The translations under genes and the position numbers were made by a program. Positions 1 to 8,703 of a DNA stretch of 64,000 nucleotides are shown piece by piece. Within the stretch, counting starts at the first letter, position 1. Each line of letters opens with the position of its first letter. The notes under the pieces are model-generated. The model searched no databases. It was not told the origin of the DNA and saw only the letters and a program-made list of their open reading frames with translations. Origin of the DNA: Collinsella sp. (GTDB lineage Bacteria; Actinomycetota; Coriobacteriia; Coriobacteriales; Coriobacteriaceae); assembly GCA_019414055.1 (NCBI GenBank), contig DXMV01000024.1, positions 1 through 64,000 of the forward strand, written 5' to 3'.

Positions 1-129
1 ATCATTTTGGGCGTATGGATTATAGGTATTGAGATTACAACCAAATTCTTTCAACTCCATTATTTTGTTATTTTCCGTCCATACTATTAAAGAAATTCCG
101 TCAAATTCTTCAATATTACCATTATTCAT
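1..129 (-). CDS. Unknown protein, 3' end cut by window edge
   Basis: A minus-strand frame opens with ATG at 129 and stays open for 43 codons to the window edge, so only the N-terminus is visible (it begins MNNGNIEEFDG). Codon use is very AT-rich (AAT, ATT, GAA, TTA), unlike every other gene here, which suggests recent acquisition. No clear ribosome binding site precedes the ATG. I do not recognise the family. The C-terminus and the next gene lie outside the window. Confidence 0.45.
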   Translation of the reverse strand, partial: MNNGNIEEFDGISLIVWTENNKIMELKEFGCNLNTYNPYAQND

Positions 130-150
130 TTTGTTTTTGAATTAAAACAT

Positions 151-276
151 AGTCATTGGGGACGTTCTTAAATGACTAGTTGTCGGGGACAGTCTTTGCC
201 GATTGGCCGACTCGCCGGCCGGGTTGGCAAGGGTGTCCCCAACTGCCGGCAGAAAAGGAACGTCCCCAAGTGCCGA
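151..276. repeat. Cluster of palindromes with GGGGAC cores
   Basis: This intergenic stretch holds several short inverted repeats built around GGGGAC or GTCCCC. Examples are AGTCATT-GGGGACGTTCTT-AAATGACT and, on the minus strand, GGCACTTGGGGACGTTCC followed by a TGCC arm. The first matches the perfect palindrome at 6982-7035. It lies after the 3' end of the HAD gene at 285 and may also end transcription. Confidence 0.6.
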
Positions 277-284
277 ATCCGCAG

Positions 285-1055
285 CTACACCAGCCCGAAG
301 TGTTTTGCGGCGTTGTAGATCCCGTCGTCGTCCACGGCGGTCGTCACGTAGGTCGCCGCGGCCTTCACGGTATCCTGCGCGTTGCCCATGGCCACGCTCA
401 CGCCCACGGCGGAAAACATCGACAGGTCGTTCTCGCCATCGCCAAAGGCAATCGCTTCGCTCGCGTCGACGCCCAGGCGCTCCAGCGTCGCCGCAACGCC
501 CAGATCCTTGCCGCCGTTGGCAGGGATAATGTCGCAGAACAGATCGCACCAGCGCGTCGTGAGCGAATGCGACACCGCATCGGTCACGATATGCTCGTCG
601 GCCGGATCCACAAACGCGCAAAACTGGTAGACCGGCGCGTCGAAGGCGTGGTCAAACGGCTCCTCGTGGTAGACGATTCCCGCGTTGTTGCCGGCCGCCA
701 CCACGCGCTCGGACAGGCGGTTCACAAACGAGTTCTCGCCCTGCATGCACAGCGAGTCGTAGCGCCCCTGCGCCACCTGGTCCACGATCACCGCGACGTC
801 GTCCGGATCGATGGGACAGCTGCGGTAAACGCCCTTGGCGTCAAAACAGTGCTGGCCCGAGAGCGTAATGTATGCATCCCAGCCCAGGTCGAACAGCCAA
901 TCCGGCATCTGATAGGTCGGGCGACCCGTGGCGATGACGCACGCAACCCCCTGCTCATGAAAGCTGTCGAGCACCTGCTGTGCCGAAGCCGGAATCCGGT
1001 GGGTCTTAAAGCTCAGCAGTGTGCCGTCGATATCGAAAAAAGCGGCCTTGACCAT
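285..1055 (-). CDS. Cof-type HAD-superfamily sugar phosphatase
   Basis: A 256-residue haloacid-dehalogenase-fold hydrolase of the Cof (class IIB) group, which typically dephosphorylates small cytosolic phosphate esters. Visible motifs are DIDGTL at residues 8-13 (nucleophile Asp8, acid/base Asp10), the Lys of GGKD near 183, and GDGENDLSM at 205-213 for magnesium binding. The length fits the family and the C2B cap lies between the first and second halves. The ATG at 1055 is preceded by GGAG and sits 6 bases after the stop of the ABC-F gene, so the two are probably co-transcribed. The substrate cannot be read from the sequence. Confidence 0.9.
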   Translation of the reverse strand: MVKAAFFDIDGTLLSFKTHRIPASAQQVLDSFHEQGVACVIATGRPTYQMPDWLFDLGWDAYITLSGQHCFDAKGVYRSCPIDPDDVAVIVDQVAQGRYDSLCMQGENSFVNRLSERVVAAGNNAGIVYHEEPFDHAFDAPVYQFCAFVDPADEHIVTDAVSHSLTTRWCDLFCDIIPANGGKDLGVAATLERLGVDASEAIAFGDGENDLSMFSAVGVSVAMGNAQDTVKAAATYVTTAVDDDGIYNAAKHFGLV

Positions 1056-1061
1056 TCTCGC

Positions 1062-2921
1062 CTACTCCTCGCCCTCGAGCTTCTCGCTGGCCTCGAGCCA
1101 CGCCATTTCCAGCTCGTCCATGGCGGCGTGGGCCTCGTCAATCTTGGCCTGCTGCTCGCCCAGCGCCGTGTAGTTGGTGGGGTCGACCGCAGCCATCGCG
1201 GCCTCGGCCTCCTCCACGCGAGCGCGCTGCGTCTCCATCTTGCGCTCGAGCGAACTCACCTCGCGGCGAAGCTTCTGGCGTTCGGCGTTGGAAAGGCCAT
1301 TGGGCTGCCCGCTCGTCTTGGGCTTTTCGGCCGCAACCGCTGCGGCGCCGGTGTCGAACGTGCCGGTCTTGGCGCTCGGCGCGCCCACGGGCTCGCCCTC
1401 GGCCGTAGCGTTGCACAGGCGCAGGTACTGGTCGACGCCGCCGGGCATATGCGTCAGGTGTCCGTCGAGTAGCGCCCACTGCTGGTCAGTCACGCGCTCC
1501 ATCAAGAAGCGGTCGTGCGTCACCAGGATCAGCGTGCCCGGCCAGCCGTCAAGCAGGTCCTCGACAATCGCCAGCATGTCGGTATCCAAGTCGTTGCCGG
1601 GCTCGTCCAGGATCAGCACATTGGGCTCGTCCAGGATCGTCAGCAGCAGCGACAGGCGACGGCGCTGGCCGCCCGAAAGATCGCCGATGCGGCTCCAGAG
1701 CTGCTGGGTCGTAAAGCCCAGGCGCTCGCAGAGCTTCTCGGGCGAGGTCTCCTTGCCGTCGATGACGTAGTACTTCTTATAGTTGCTCAGCACCTCGCGG
1801 ATCGTGTCGCCCATGTAGGGTTCGAGCTCCTCGAGCTGCTGCGACAGCACGCCAAAGCGCACCGTCTGGCCGATCTTCACGCGGCCGCGCAGGGGCGCGA
1901 TCTTGCCCTGGATCACGTCGAGCAGCGTCGACTTGCCGGCGCCGTTCTCGCCCAAAAGACCATAGCGGTCGCCCGCGCCGATGAGCCAGGTCACATCGGT
2001 GAGCACCTGCTTGGGCGCGCCATCGGCATCCGCATAGCCGGCGTCCACGTCGATCACGTCGATAACCTGCTTACCCAGGCGGCTCACCGCCAAGCGCTTG
2101 AGCTCCAGCTCGTCGCGCACGGGCGGGACGTCGGCGATCAGCTCGCGAGCGGCATCCACGCGAAACTTGGGCTTGGTGGAACGGGCCTGGGCGCCGCGGC
2201 TCAGCCACGCGAGCTCCTTGCGCGCCATGTTGCGGCGGCGCTCCTCGGTGACGGCGGCCATGCGGTCGCGCTCCACGCGCTGCAGGATGTATGCCGAGTA
2301 GCCGCCCTCGAAGGGATCGACCTGGCCGTCGTGGACCTCCCACATGCTGGTGCAGACCTCGTCCAAGAACCAGCGATCGTGCGTGACCACGAGCATCGCG
2401 CCCTGACCGCGCTGCCAGCGGGCCTTTAAGTGACGCGCAAGCCAGTTGATGGTACGCATGTCCAGGTGGTTGGTGGGCTCGTCGAGCATGAGCACGTCGT
2501 AGTCGCCGATCAGCAGGCGCGCGAGGTCCACGCGACGGCGCTGGCCGCCCGAAAGCTCGCCCACTGTGCCTTCCCAGGGCACATCGCTGATGAGGCCGGC
2601 CAGAATCTGGCGCGTACGCGGACTCGACGCCCACTCATACTCGGGCGCGTCGCCCACGACGGCATGATGCACGGTGTCGGTATCGACCAGGTTGTCCTTT
2701 TGGCCGAGCAGACCGATCGTCGTGCCGCGGCGGTGCGTCACGCGGCCGTCGTCGGGTTCCAGCGTGCCGGCGAGTACACTCAGCAGCGTCGACTTGCCGT
2801 CGCCGTTTTTACCGACGATACCAATGCGGTCGCCCTCGCCCACGCCGAGCGTCACGCTATCGAAAATATGCTTGGTGGGAAACTCTAGGCTGATGGAATC
2901 GCATCCCAAAAGAATCGCCAT
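1062..2921 (-). CDS. ABC-F family ATPase (Uup-like)
   Basis: A 619-residue soluble protein with two ABC ATPase domains and no membrane segments, as in ribosome-associated ABC-F proteins. Domain 1 has the Walker A GKNGDGKST near residue 38 and LSGGQRRRVDLARLL. Domain 2 has GENGAGKST and LSGGQRRRLSLLLT. A charged linker joins them, and a C-terminal coiled coil rich in Glu/Ala/Arg (last about 65 residues) resembles Uup. Such proteins act on the ribosomal E site in translation or, for some members, antibiotic protection; which applies here is unknown. The frame extends upstream to 3077, but the start at 2921 has GAAGGAG at good spacing and gives the usual N-terminus. Confidence 0.9.
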   Translation of the reverse strand: MAILLGCDSISLEFPTKHIFDSVTLGVGEGDRIGIVGKNGDGKSTLLSVLAGTLEPDDGRVTHRRGTTIGLLGQKDNLVDTDTVHHAVVGDAPEYEWASSPRTRQILAGLISDVPWEGTVGELSGGQRRRVDLARLLIGDYDVLMLDEPTNHLDMRTINWLARHLKARWQRGQGAMLVVTHDRWFLDEVCTSMWEVHDGQVDPFEGGYSAYILQRVERDRMAAVTEERRRNMARKELAWLSRGAQARSTKPKFRVDAARELIADVPPVRDELELKRLAVSRLGKQVIDVIDVDAGYADADGAPKQVLTDVTWLIGAGDRYGLLGENGAGKSTLLDVIQGKIAPLRGRVKIGQTVRFGVLSQQLEELEPYMGDTIREVLSNYKKYYVIDGKETSPEKLCERLGFTTQQLWSRIGDLSGGQRRRLSLLLTILDEPNVLILDEPGNDLDTDMLAIVEDLLDGWPGTLILVTHDRFLMERVTDQQWALLDGHLTHMPGGVDQYLRLCNATAEGEPVGAPSAKTGTFDTGAAAVAAEKPKTSGQPNGLSNAERQKLRREVSSLERKMETQRARVEEAEAAMAAVDPTNYTALGEQQAKIDEAHAAMDELEMAWLEASEKLEGEE

Positions 2922-2981
2922 ATGCCCTGCTCCTTCGTAGAAATTCAACGTTGTCCATGATAGCAGCGAGCCCCACCCCAA

Positions 2982-3016
2982 ACCACCACGAAGGTGCCTG
3001 TCCCCTTTGTGGTGGT
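2982..3016. repeat. Palindrome with ACCACCAC arms and CCTGTCCCC loop
   Basis: The arms ACCACCACGAAGG and CCTTTGTGGTGGT pair with a single G-U, around a loop containing TGCCTGTCC. It has the same design as the other GGGAC-core palindromes here but different arms. It lies between the pst operon terminator and the ABC-F start. Confidence 0.6.
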
Positions 3017-3033
3017 CGTTTCGGTCGCAGAGC

Positions 3034-3070
3034 AAAAAGGCGGGCCATCTCGCAAAAGAGATGACCCGCC
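3034..3070 (-). terminator. Intrinsic terminator of the pst operon
   Basis: On the minus strand the stem GGCGGGTCATCTC / GAGATGGCCCGCC with loop TTTTGC is followed by TTTTT. It starts 57 bases after the pstB stop codon. Confidence 0.85.
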
Positions 3071-3126
3071 TCTCCAATCAGTCCCACGACAACCGTGGCC
3101 GCCGCGGGCCTCAAGCATGTCCCGGA

Positions 3127-3999
3127 CTAGGAGAACATACCGGTGAGGTAATCATTCAGCCGCTTATCCTTGGGCCGTTGGAAAATCTCGTCGGTCTCGT
3201 CGTACTCGACCATATCGCCCATGTAGAAGAACGCCGTGCGGTTGGACACGCGCGACGCCTGCTCCATGTTGTGCGTCACGATGACGATGGCACGGTCGGC
3301 AACGATCGACGACATCAGGTCCTCGATCGCCAACGTCGAGATGGGGTCGAGCGCCGAGCAGGGCTCGTCGAACAGGATCACGTCGGGGTTGAGCGCCAGC
3401 GTGCGCGCAATGCACAGACGCTGCTGCTGACCGCCCGAAAGCGCGTAGGCGCTCTTGTCGAGCTTGTCTTTGACCTCGTCCCACAGCGCGGCACCGCGCA
3501 GACTTTCCTCGACCATGCGGTCGAGCTCGTCACGGTCGGTGATGCCGTGGCGCTTGGGCGCAAAGGTGATGTTGTCGCGAATGGACTTGCGGAAGGGGTT
3601 GGGCTGCTGGAACACCATGCCGATGGAGCGACGCAGCTCGTACGTGTTCTCGGTCTTGGTGTTCACGTTGCGCCCGCGGTAGTTGATCTCACCCTCCACG
3701 CGGCAACCGCGAATCTCGCGATTCATTAGGTTGAGGCTACGCAAAAAGGTCGACTTGCCACAGCCCGAAGGCCCGATGAGCGCCGTGATCTCACCCTTGT
3801 GGAAGTCGAGCGACGTATTGTGCAGCGCATGGTGGTCGCCATAGTACACATTGACGTCCTTGGTGGAGACCACGACCTCGTCGCTCACGGCCTTGCCGCT
3901 CACGCGAACACGTTTCTCGCTCTCCCCCACGCTCGACAAAAAGTCCTGGGTGTCGGACGATGCCGCCTCGGTTGCGGGCGTCGCATTCATCTCGCTCAT
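3127..3999 (-). CDS. pstB: Phosphate ABC transporter ATP-binding protein PstB
   Basis: A 290-residue ATPase that powers high-affinity phosphate import through PstC-PstA. It has Walker A GPSGCGKST, the PstB-typical 'SLNLMNR' after it, signature LSGGQQQRLCIARTLA, Walker B VILFDEPCSALDP and a C-terminus ending NDYLTGMFS. About 40 extra N-terminal residues rich in Ala, Ser and Thr precede the core. Its ATG overlaps the pstA stop as ATGA, so translation is probably coupled. It is the last gene of pstSCAB; no phoU follows, which is common but not universal. Confidence 0.97.
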   Translation of the reverse strand: MSEMNATPATEAASSDTQDFLSSVGESEKRVRVSGKAVSDEVVVSTKDVNVYYGDHHALHNTSLDFHKGEITALIGPSGCGKSTFLRSLNLMNREIRGCRVEGEINYRGRNVNTKTENTYELRRSIGMVFQQPNPFRKSIRDNITFAPKRHGITDRDELDRMVEESLRGAALWDEVKDKLDKSAYALSGGQQQRLCIARTLALNPDVILFDEPCSALDPISTLAIEDLMSSIVADRAIVIVTHNMEQASRVSNRTAFFYMGDMVEYDETDEIFQRPKDKRLNDYLTGMFS

Positions 4000-4922
4000 T
4001 CGGCCGTCATCCTCCTTGCCAGTTGCTTGCCTACGATACGGGCGACTACGTTAAACAGCAGCACGCAAATCATCAGCAGTGCCGCGGTGCCCCAGACGAT
4101 CTGCTGGGCCTCGGGGCTGCCCTCGCCATAGATCTTGTAGATGTGCACGGCCAGCGACTCGCCGGGACGGAACACGTTCCAGGCGCAGGTGGGGCTCGAC
4201 AGGTTAAAGCTCAAGAAGTTCAGGCGAACCGGCGAGCTCATGCCCGAGGTAAAGAGCAGCGCCGCGGCCTCGCCAAACACGCGGCCGGCCGAAAGCACGA
4301 TGCCGGTCACGATGGCGGGCATGGCCTCGGGAATCAGGATGTGCAGTGTGGCCTCCCAGCGAGTGAGGCCCATGGCCAGGCACGCATCGCGCTGGGCCTG
4401 CGGCACGTCCTCGAGCGCCTGCTGAATCACGCGCACCAGGATGGGGATGTTGAACATGGTGAGCGCGACGGCGCCGGAGATGATGGAGTACTTCCAGCCC
4501 AGCTGCACCGAAAACACCAGAAAGCCGAACATGCCCACGACGATGGAAGGCAGCGAGGACAGCGTTTCGATGGCGGTCGAGGCGATGTCGCGAATAGGCC
4601 CATCGGGCGCGTACTCGACCAGGAAGACCGCGCCGCCCAAGCTGATGGGCACCGAGATGACTAGGGTGATCAGCAACAGATAGAACGAGTCGAACAGCTG
4701 GTAGAGCACGCCGCCCTGCGTTCCGTTGGCGCGCGCGGGCTGCGTGAGAAAGCCCGGTTGGAACAGCGTCGAGATGCCCTCGAACAGGATGTAGGCCACC
4801 ATGGAGACGACGATGAGCATGACGATGGCGACGATCGCCGTCAGCACGCCCGTGGCGATGCGGTCCTGCCTTTGGACACGCCCGAGTCTCGTCTCGTCGA
4901 TGTGGATGCGCGTGCTAGCCAC
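3996..4922 (-). CDS. pstA: Phosphate ABC transporter permease PstA
   Basis: An integral membrane permease with about six hydrophobic helices and the binding-protein-dependent transport loop (near PQAQRDACLAMGLTRWEATLHILIP, shown here only as the EAA-type region) that docks on PstB. I chose the GTG at 4922 because AAGGGGG lies at proper distance and the start overlaps the pstC stop by 8 bases. An ATG at 4946 would add eight residues but has no ribosome binding site. The order pstS-pstC-pstA-pstB is the standard phosphate operon. Confidence 0.93.
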   Translation of the reverse strand: MASTRIHIDETRLGRVQRQDRIATGVLTAIVAIVMLIVVSMVAYILFEGISTLFQPGFLTQPARANGTQGGVLYQLFDSFYLLLITLVISVPISLGGAVFLVEYAPDGPIRDIASTAIETLSSLPSIVVGMFGFLVFSVQLGWKYSIISGAVALTMFNIPILVRVIQQALEDVPQAQRDACLAMGLTRWEATLHILIPEAMPAIVTGIVLSAGRVFGEAAALLFTSGMSSPVRLNFLSFNLSSPTCAWNVFRPGESLAVHIYKIYGEGSPEAQQIVWGTAALLMICVLLFNVVARIVGKQLARRMTAE

Positions 4923-5823
4923 GAGCCTTCGCCCCCTTGCGGCCAATGAGATGGATGATCAGGATGAAGATGAGGCTCATGCCCATCAGCAGCAGACCGA
5001 GCGCCCACAGGACGTCGTCCTGGGCCGAACCCTCGGCATAGACCGCCATGGATGTGGTGAGCGTGGTGGTAATGGTCGAGGCCGGCGACAGCAGCGACGT
5101 CGGCATGGCCTCGATGCCGCCGATAACCATGCGCACGGCAAGCGTCTCGCCAAAGGCGCGGGTCATGCCCAGGATGACCGCGGTCATGAGCGACGGCATG
5201 GCGGACTTGAGCACCACGTGCCAGATGGTCTGCCAACGGGTGTAGCCCAGCGCGAGCGAGCCCTGACGGTAACTGTCGGGCACGGCGCGCAGGCCATCGA
5301 CCGAAAGCGTGGTCATCGTCGGCAGAATCATGACGGCCAGCACGATGGCGCCGGGCAGGATGCCCAGACCCGTGCTCACGTGGAAAACGCTCTTCATAAG
5401 ACCGACGACCACGTGAAAACCGATCAGGCCAAAGACGACCGAGGGAATGCCGGTCAAAAGCTCAATCAGTGGTTGGAAGACCTTGGAGCCAAACTTAGGC
5501 TGGATCTCGACCGCAAAGATGGCGGAGCCGATGGCGATGGGCAGCGCGATGAGCGTCGAGAGCACCATGACCGCAAACGAGGTGACGATCAGGGGCAGGG
5601 CGCCGGTATAGGGCAGACCGTTTTCGGCCGTGTTGGCCAGGTCCCACTTGGTGCCGGTAAAGAACTCGACGATCGAAACGCCGTCCTTGAGAAAAGCCGA
5701 GAGGCCCTTTTGGGCGACCATAAAGATGAGCGCGGCAACGACAAGCGTCACGAGCGCTACGCACGCGCCCGTGACGCCCAGGCCCACGTTCTCAAGGTCG
5801 CGCTTTGGCAGCTGTTTTGCCAT
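4915..5823 (-). CDS. pstC: Phosphate ABC transporter permease PstC
   Basis: A 302-residue membrane permease. The first helix begins near residue 15, the cytoplasmic N-terminus is short, and the permease family loop containing GYTRWQTIWHVVLKSAMP couples it to PstB. With PstA it forms the channel for phosphate delivered by PstS. It starts 24 bases after the pstS stop with AGG upstream of the ATG, and its 3' end overlaps pstA. Confidence 0.95.
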   Translation of the reverse strand: MAKQLPKRDLENVGLGVTGACVALVTLVVAALIFMVAQKGLSAFLKDGVSIVEFFTGTKWDLANTAENGLPYTGALPLIVTSFAVMVLSTLIALPIAIGSAIFAVEIQPKFGSKVFQPLIELLTGIPSVVFGLIGFHVVVGLMKSVFHVSTGLGILPGAIVLAVMILPTMTTLSVDGLRAVPDSYRQGSLALGYTRWQTIWHVVLKSAMPSLMTAVILGMTRAFGETLAVRMVIGGIEAMPTSLLSPASTITTTLTTSMAVYAEGSAQDDVLWALGLLLMGMSLIFILIIHLIGRKGAKARG

Positions 5824-5847
5824 TGCAAACCTTTCCGGGGCGATTAC

Positions 5848-6786
5848 TTATTTAGCGGAGACCTTGCCGCTGGCGTCCTTGACGACCTTCATGGCAGAGA
5901 CGGGGATAAAGCCCTGCTCCTCGACGAGCTTGCCCTGGACGTCGTCGGAAAGCATGAACTCCAGGAAGTCCTTGGTGGCCTCGTCGGCGTCCTTCGCGCA
6001 GTACATGTGCTCGGTAGCCCAGATCTTGAAGGAGTCGTCGGTGACGTTTGCGCTCTTGGGCTCCACGCCCTCGACCTTGATGGCGTTGAACTTGGAGTCA
6101 TCGAAGTGCGAGAAGTCCAGGTAAGAGATGGCGTTGTCGGTGCTACCCATCTGAGTCTGGACATCGCCGGACTTGTCGAGCTCGGCGTCGCCCTTAAAGT
6201 CGACAGCCTCGTCGCCAAAGACGGCGGCCTCGAAGGTGGCGCGGGTGCCGGAACCGGCCTTGCGGTTGAGAACGACAATCTTGGCGTCGTCGCCGCCGAC
6301 CTCCTTCCAGTTGGTAATCTGGCCGGAGAAGATACCCTTAAGCTGCTCGAGGGACAGGTCGTCGACCTTGACGTTCTTGGAGACGACGGGGCCCATGCCC
6401 ACGACGGCGACCTCGTGGTCGACGAGGTTCTTGACCTGGTCGGCCTCGAGCTTGGTCTCGGCGAAGACGTCAGAGTTACCGATGGTGACGGTGCCGGCGG
6501 CGACAGCGGTCAGGCCCTTACCCGAACCGTTACCCGAACCGGAGACGGAGACGTCCGGATTGGCGTCCATGAACTTCTCGGCAGCGGCCTCGACGAGAGC
6601 CTGGAACGAAGAGGCGCCGTCGTAGGTCACCTCGCCGGAGACGGACTCGGCAGCGGCAGCGCTACCCTTGTCGGCGGCGTCGGATGCGCCGGAGCCGCCG
6701 CAACCAACGAGACCGAGACCGACGATGCTGGCAAGACCACCAGCGAGGCCGAGGAACTGACGACGAGAATAAGCCTGATCGAGCAT
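5848..6786 (-). CDS. pstS: Phosphate-binding lipoprotein PstS with Tat-like signal
   Basis: A 312-residue extracytoplasmic phosphate receptor. The N-terminus carries a twin-arginine motif SRRQFLGLAGG followed by a hydrophobic stretch and lipobox LGLVGC, so it is probably Tat-exported and then lipidated. The mature part has family motifs: GSGSGNGSGKGL-like phosphate loop after 'DVSVSGSGNG', RKAGSGTRATFE and a C-terminal 'FLEFMLSDDVQGKL'. I placed the start at 6786 because AAAGGAAG precedes it; the frame runs to 6819 without a site. It is the first gene of pstSCAB, probably induced by phosphate limitation, although I could not identify a PHO box. Confidence 0.95.
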   Translation of the reverse strand: MLDQAYSRRQFLGLAGGLASIVGLGLVGCGGSGASDAADKGSAAAAESVSGEVTYDGASSFQALVEAAAEKFMDANPDVSVSGSGNGSGKGLTAVAAGTVTIGNSDVFAETKLEADQVKNLVDHEVAVVGMGPVVSKNVKVDDLSLEQLKGIFSGQITNWKEVGGDDAKIVVLNRKAGSGTRATFEAAVFGDEAVDFKGDAELDKSGDVQTQMGSTDNAISYLDFSHFDDSKFNAIKVEGVEPKSANVTDDSFKIWATEHMYCAKDADEATKDFLEFMLSDDVQGKLVEEQGFIPVSAMKVVKDASGKVSAK

Positions 6787-6981
6787 GATCTTCCTTTCAT
6801 ACAAGCGACTCGCGGGCACCCTGCCCGCTTTGCTGTTTGGAAAGATACGGTCTCGATCGGGCAGCGCCCGCGTCAGCTGCGCTTTCTTACGGGCATCTGA
6901 TAGACCCTTACCGCAAGCGCGGCTCGGCTTTACAAACGAATAACAAACCCGCCGCCAAGCATGACCCGCCTTTTACAAGCT

Positions 6982-7035
6982 AGTCATTGGGGACGTTCTT
7001 GTCTGACTAGTCATTTAAGAACGTCCCCAATGACT
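6982..7035. repeat. Perfect 19-bp inverted repeat, GGGGAC family
   Basis: The arms AGTCATTGGGGACGTTCTT and AAGAACGTCCCCAATGACT are exact reverse complements, separated by 16 bases that contain a second ACTAGT-centred palindrome. The left arm recurs at 151-175. It lies upstream of the pst promoter region and after pepV. Confidence 0.8.
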
Positions 7036-7053
7036 ACCCCCAATGACTCGCAT

Positions 7054-7085
7054 GAAAAAAGCCCGGACGATAGCACCGGGCTCTT
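7054..7085 (-). terminator. Intrinsic terminator downstream of the dipeptidase gene
   Basis: On the minus strand the stem AGCCCGG / CCGGGCT with loop TGCTATCGT is followed by TTTTTT. Confidence 0.75.
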
Positions 7086-7114
7086 TATGCAAGTTTATAT
7101 CCAAGCTAGGTATA

Positions 7115-7217
7115 AGGGTTTCCCAGGTGCCCGAGATTGCCCCGAAAGAGGAGCGCCGCGTACTTTGGTACGCAAGCGACGGTTTGAGGGGCAAGGTCGG
7201 GTGCCTGGGGAAGCCCT
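7115..7217. other. Long imperfect hairpin with nested stem, overlaps a stop codon
   Basis: A roughly 103-base stretch folds on itself. The left arm AGGGTTTCCCAGGTGCCCGA pairs with the right arm ending TCGGGTGCCTGGGGAAGCCCT-like sequence; TTGCCCC pairs with GGGGCAA further in, and the apex carries GCGTAC-TTTG-GTACGC. The right end includes the pepV stop codon (7216-7218). It may be a processed 3' UTR structure, a small RNA, or a dispersed repeat. Confidence 0.55.
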
Positions 7218-8652
7218 ACAATTCAAGTTCATTCAAACGTAGGATTGCCACGATATAGATCTTGAGCGCCTGCTTGAGCTGTTCCTCGTTGGCGCACTCG
7301 TTGGGGCCGTGCATCTGGCCTCCCCATGCGGGCAGCTCCAGGCCGGTCTCCTCGGGGCCAAACGAGACGGCGCGGGCAAAGTTGCGCGCGTACGTGCCGC
7401 CGCCCATGGCAAAGGGCTCGGCGTGCTTGCCCGTAAACTCGTTATAGGTGTCGATAAGCGCCTTCACGGCCGGGTCGTCGGCAGAGACCGAGAACGGCAC
7501 CTTGGCACGACCCACACGGCACGTCACGCCAAAGCGGCCCACGAGCGGCTCGAGCTGCTCGCGGATGGTATCGACGCTCGTGCTGTCGGGGAAACGCACG
7601 TCAATGACCTGCTCGATATGACCATCCGCCACACGGATGACGCCGGGGTTGCAGGTGAGCGGGCCAAACGCCGGGCTCGTCGCATCGATGCCCAGGCCGC
7701 GGCCATAGGCGTCCGCATGCACAAAGGCCAGGAACTTGACAAACTCGTGCTCGGCAGGCGTCAGCAGGCGCTCGTCACGGGCACCAAACGTGTCCTCGGC
7801 CTCGCGCAGATACGCCACGATCAGGCCGACAGCATTGATCGTTCCCTCGGGCATCGAAGCATGGCCACCAATGCCGCGAGCGAATATCTGTGCATGCCCA
7901 TTATCGAGCGCCGTGATCTCCAGGCGGTCGGCGTTCTCAACGGGCGCCGGCAGCTCATCGGCGGCAATCGCAAGCTCGCAGATGGACTGCGACGGAATGG
8001 CGTTGCTCGCCTCGGCACCGCTCCAGGATACAATGCGCCCGCCGTCGATCTTGGAGCTCACAAACGTCGCCCCAAACTGGCCCTTCTCGGCATTGCAGAC
8101 CGGGAACTCGGCATCGGGCGTAAACAGAAAGTCGGGGTTCGCGTGGTTCTCCAGATAATGGTGAACGTCGGACATGCCCACTTCCTCATCGCAGCCCAGC
8201 AGCGCGCGGAAGGTGTAGCGCGGGGTAATACCGTGCTTGAGCAGATAGGCGCCGGCGTAGAGCGACAGCACGGCAGGACCCTTGTCGTCGATAACGCCGC
8301 GGCCGAGCAGCCAGCCCTCGCGACGCTCCATCGCAAACGGGTCGGTGTTCCAGCCGGGGCCGGCGGGCACCACGTCCACATGGCAAATGGTCGCGAGCTG
8401 CTTGTCGCCGCGGCCCGGGATATCGGCAATGCCCACATAGCCCTCGTCGTCGCTCGTCTGATAGCCGAGCTTTTGCGCAATGCCGAGCGCGCAATCGAGC
8501 GCACCACGGACCGGGCGGCCAAACGGCGCGTTGGGCTCCGCATCGGCAGAAACTGCCACGGACGGATAACTCACCAGCTGCTCGATATCGGCGACGACAT
8601 CTTCCCAAACCTCGTCGACATACTCGGCAACGCTCTGCTCCACCTGATTCAT
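7216..8652 (-). CDS. pepV: PepV-type dipeptidase, M20 metallopeptidase
   Basis: A 478-residue cytosolic M20 family zinc peptidase that likely splits dipeptides taken up by the cell. Metal-binding and catalytic motifs are visible: HVDVVPAG (His91, Asp93), RGVIDDKGP (Asp122), and CDEEVGMSD (Glu156-Glu157). The lid domain sits between residues about 190 and 350, and MGGGTYARN near the end fits PepV and related dipeptidases. I chose the ATG at 8652 because AAGGAGG precedes it; the open frame continues to 8694. Substrate range (Xaa-His, beta-Ala or general dipeptides) is not determinable here. Confidence 0.9.
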   Translation of the reverse strand: MNQVEQSVAEYVDEVWEDVVADIEQLVSYPSVAVSADAEPNAPFGRPVRGALDCALGIAQKLGYQTSDDEGYVGIADIPGRGDKQLATICHVDVVPAGPGWNTDPFAMERREGWLLGRGVIDDKGPAVLSLYAGAYLLKHGITPRYTFRALLGCDEEVGMSDVHHYLENHANPDFLFTPDAEFPVCNAEKGQFGATFVSSKIDGGRIVSWSGAEASNAIPSQSICELAIAADELPAPVENADRLEITALDNGHAQIFARGIGGHASMPEGTINAVGLIVAYLREAEDTFGARDERLLTPAEHEFVKFLAFVHADAYGRGLGIDATSPAFGPLTCNPGVIRVADGHIEQVIDVRFPDSTSVDTIREQLEPLVGRFGVTCRVGRAKVPFSVSADDPAVKALIDTYNEFTGKHAEPFAMGGGTYARNFARAVSFGPEETGLELPAWGGQMHGPNECANEEQLKQALKIYIVAILRLNELEL

Positions 8653-8703
8653 GGACGACCTCCTTAATGAGCGGCGAGCGTGCCCGCCCCTCACATTACG
8701 TCA

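Noticed and set aside
4801..6900. A plus-strand open frame of about 700 codons opposite the pst genes
   Set aside because: It is antisense to pstA, pstC and pstS, has low-complexity His/Asp/Arg-rich translation, and reflects third-position GC bias. The same holds for long frames opposite the MetRS-like gene, tgt and the giant DUF4430 gene.
6787..6960. A PHO box upstream of pstS
   Set aside because: I looked for direct heptamer repeats of PhoP type and found only weak TTTGTTATTCGTTTG-like similarity, not enough to call.
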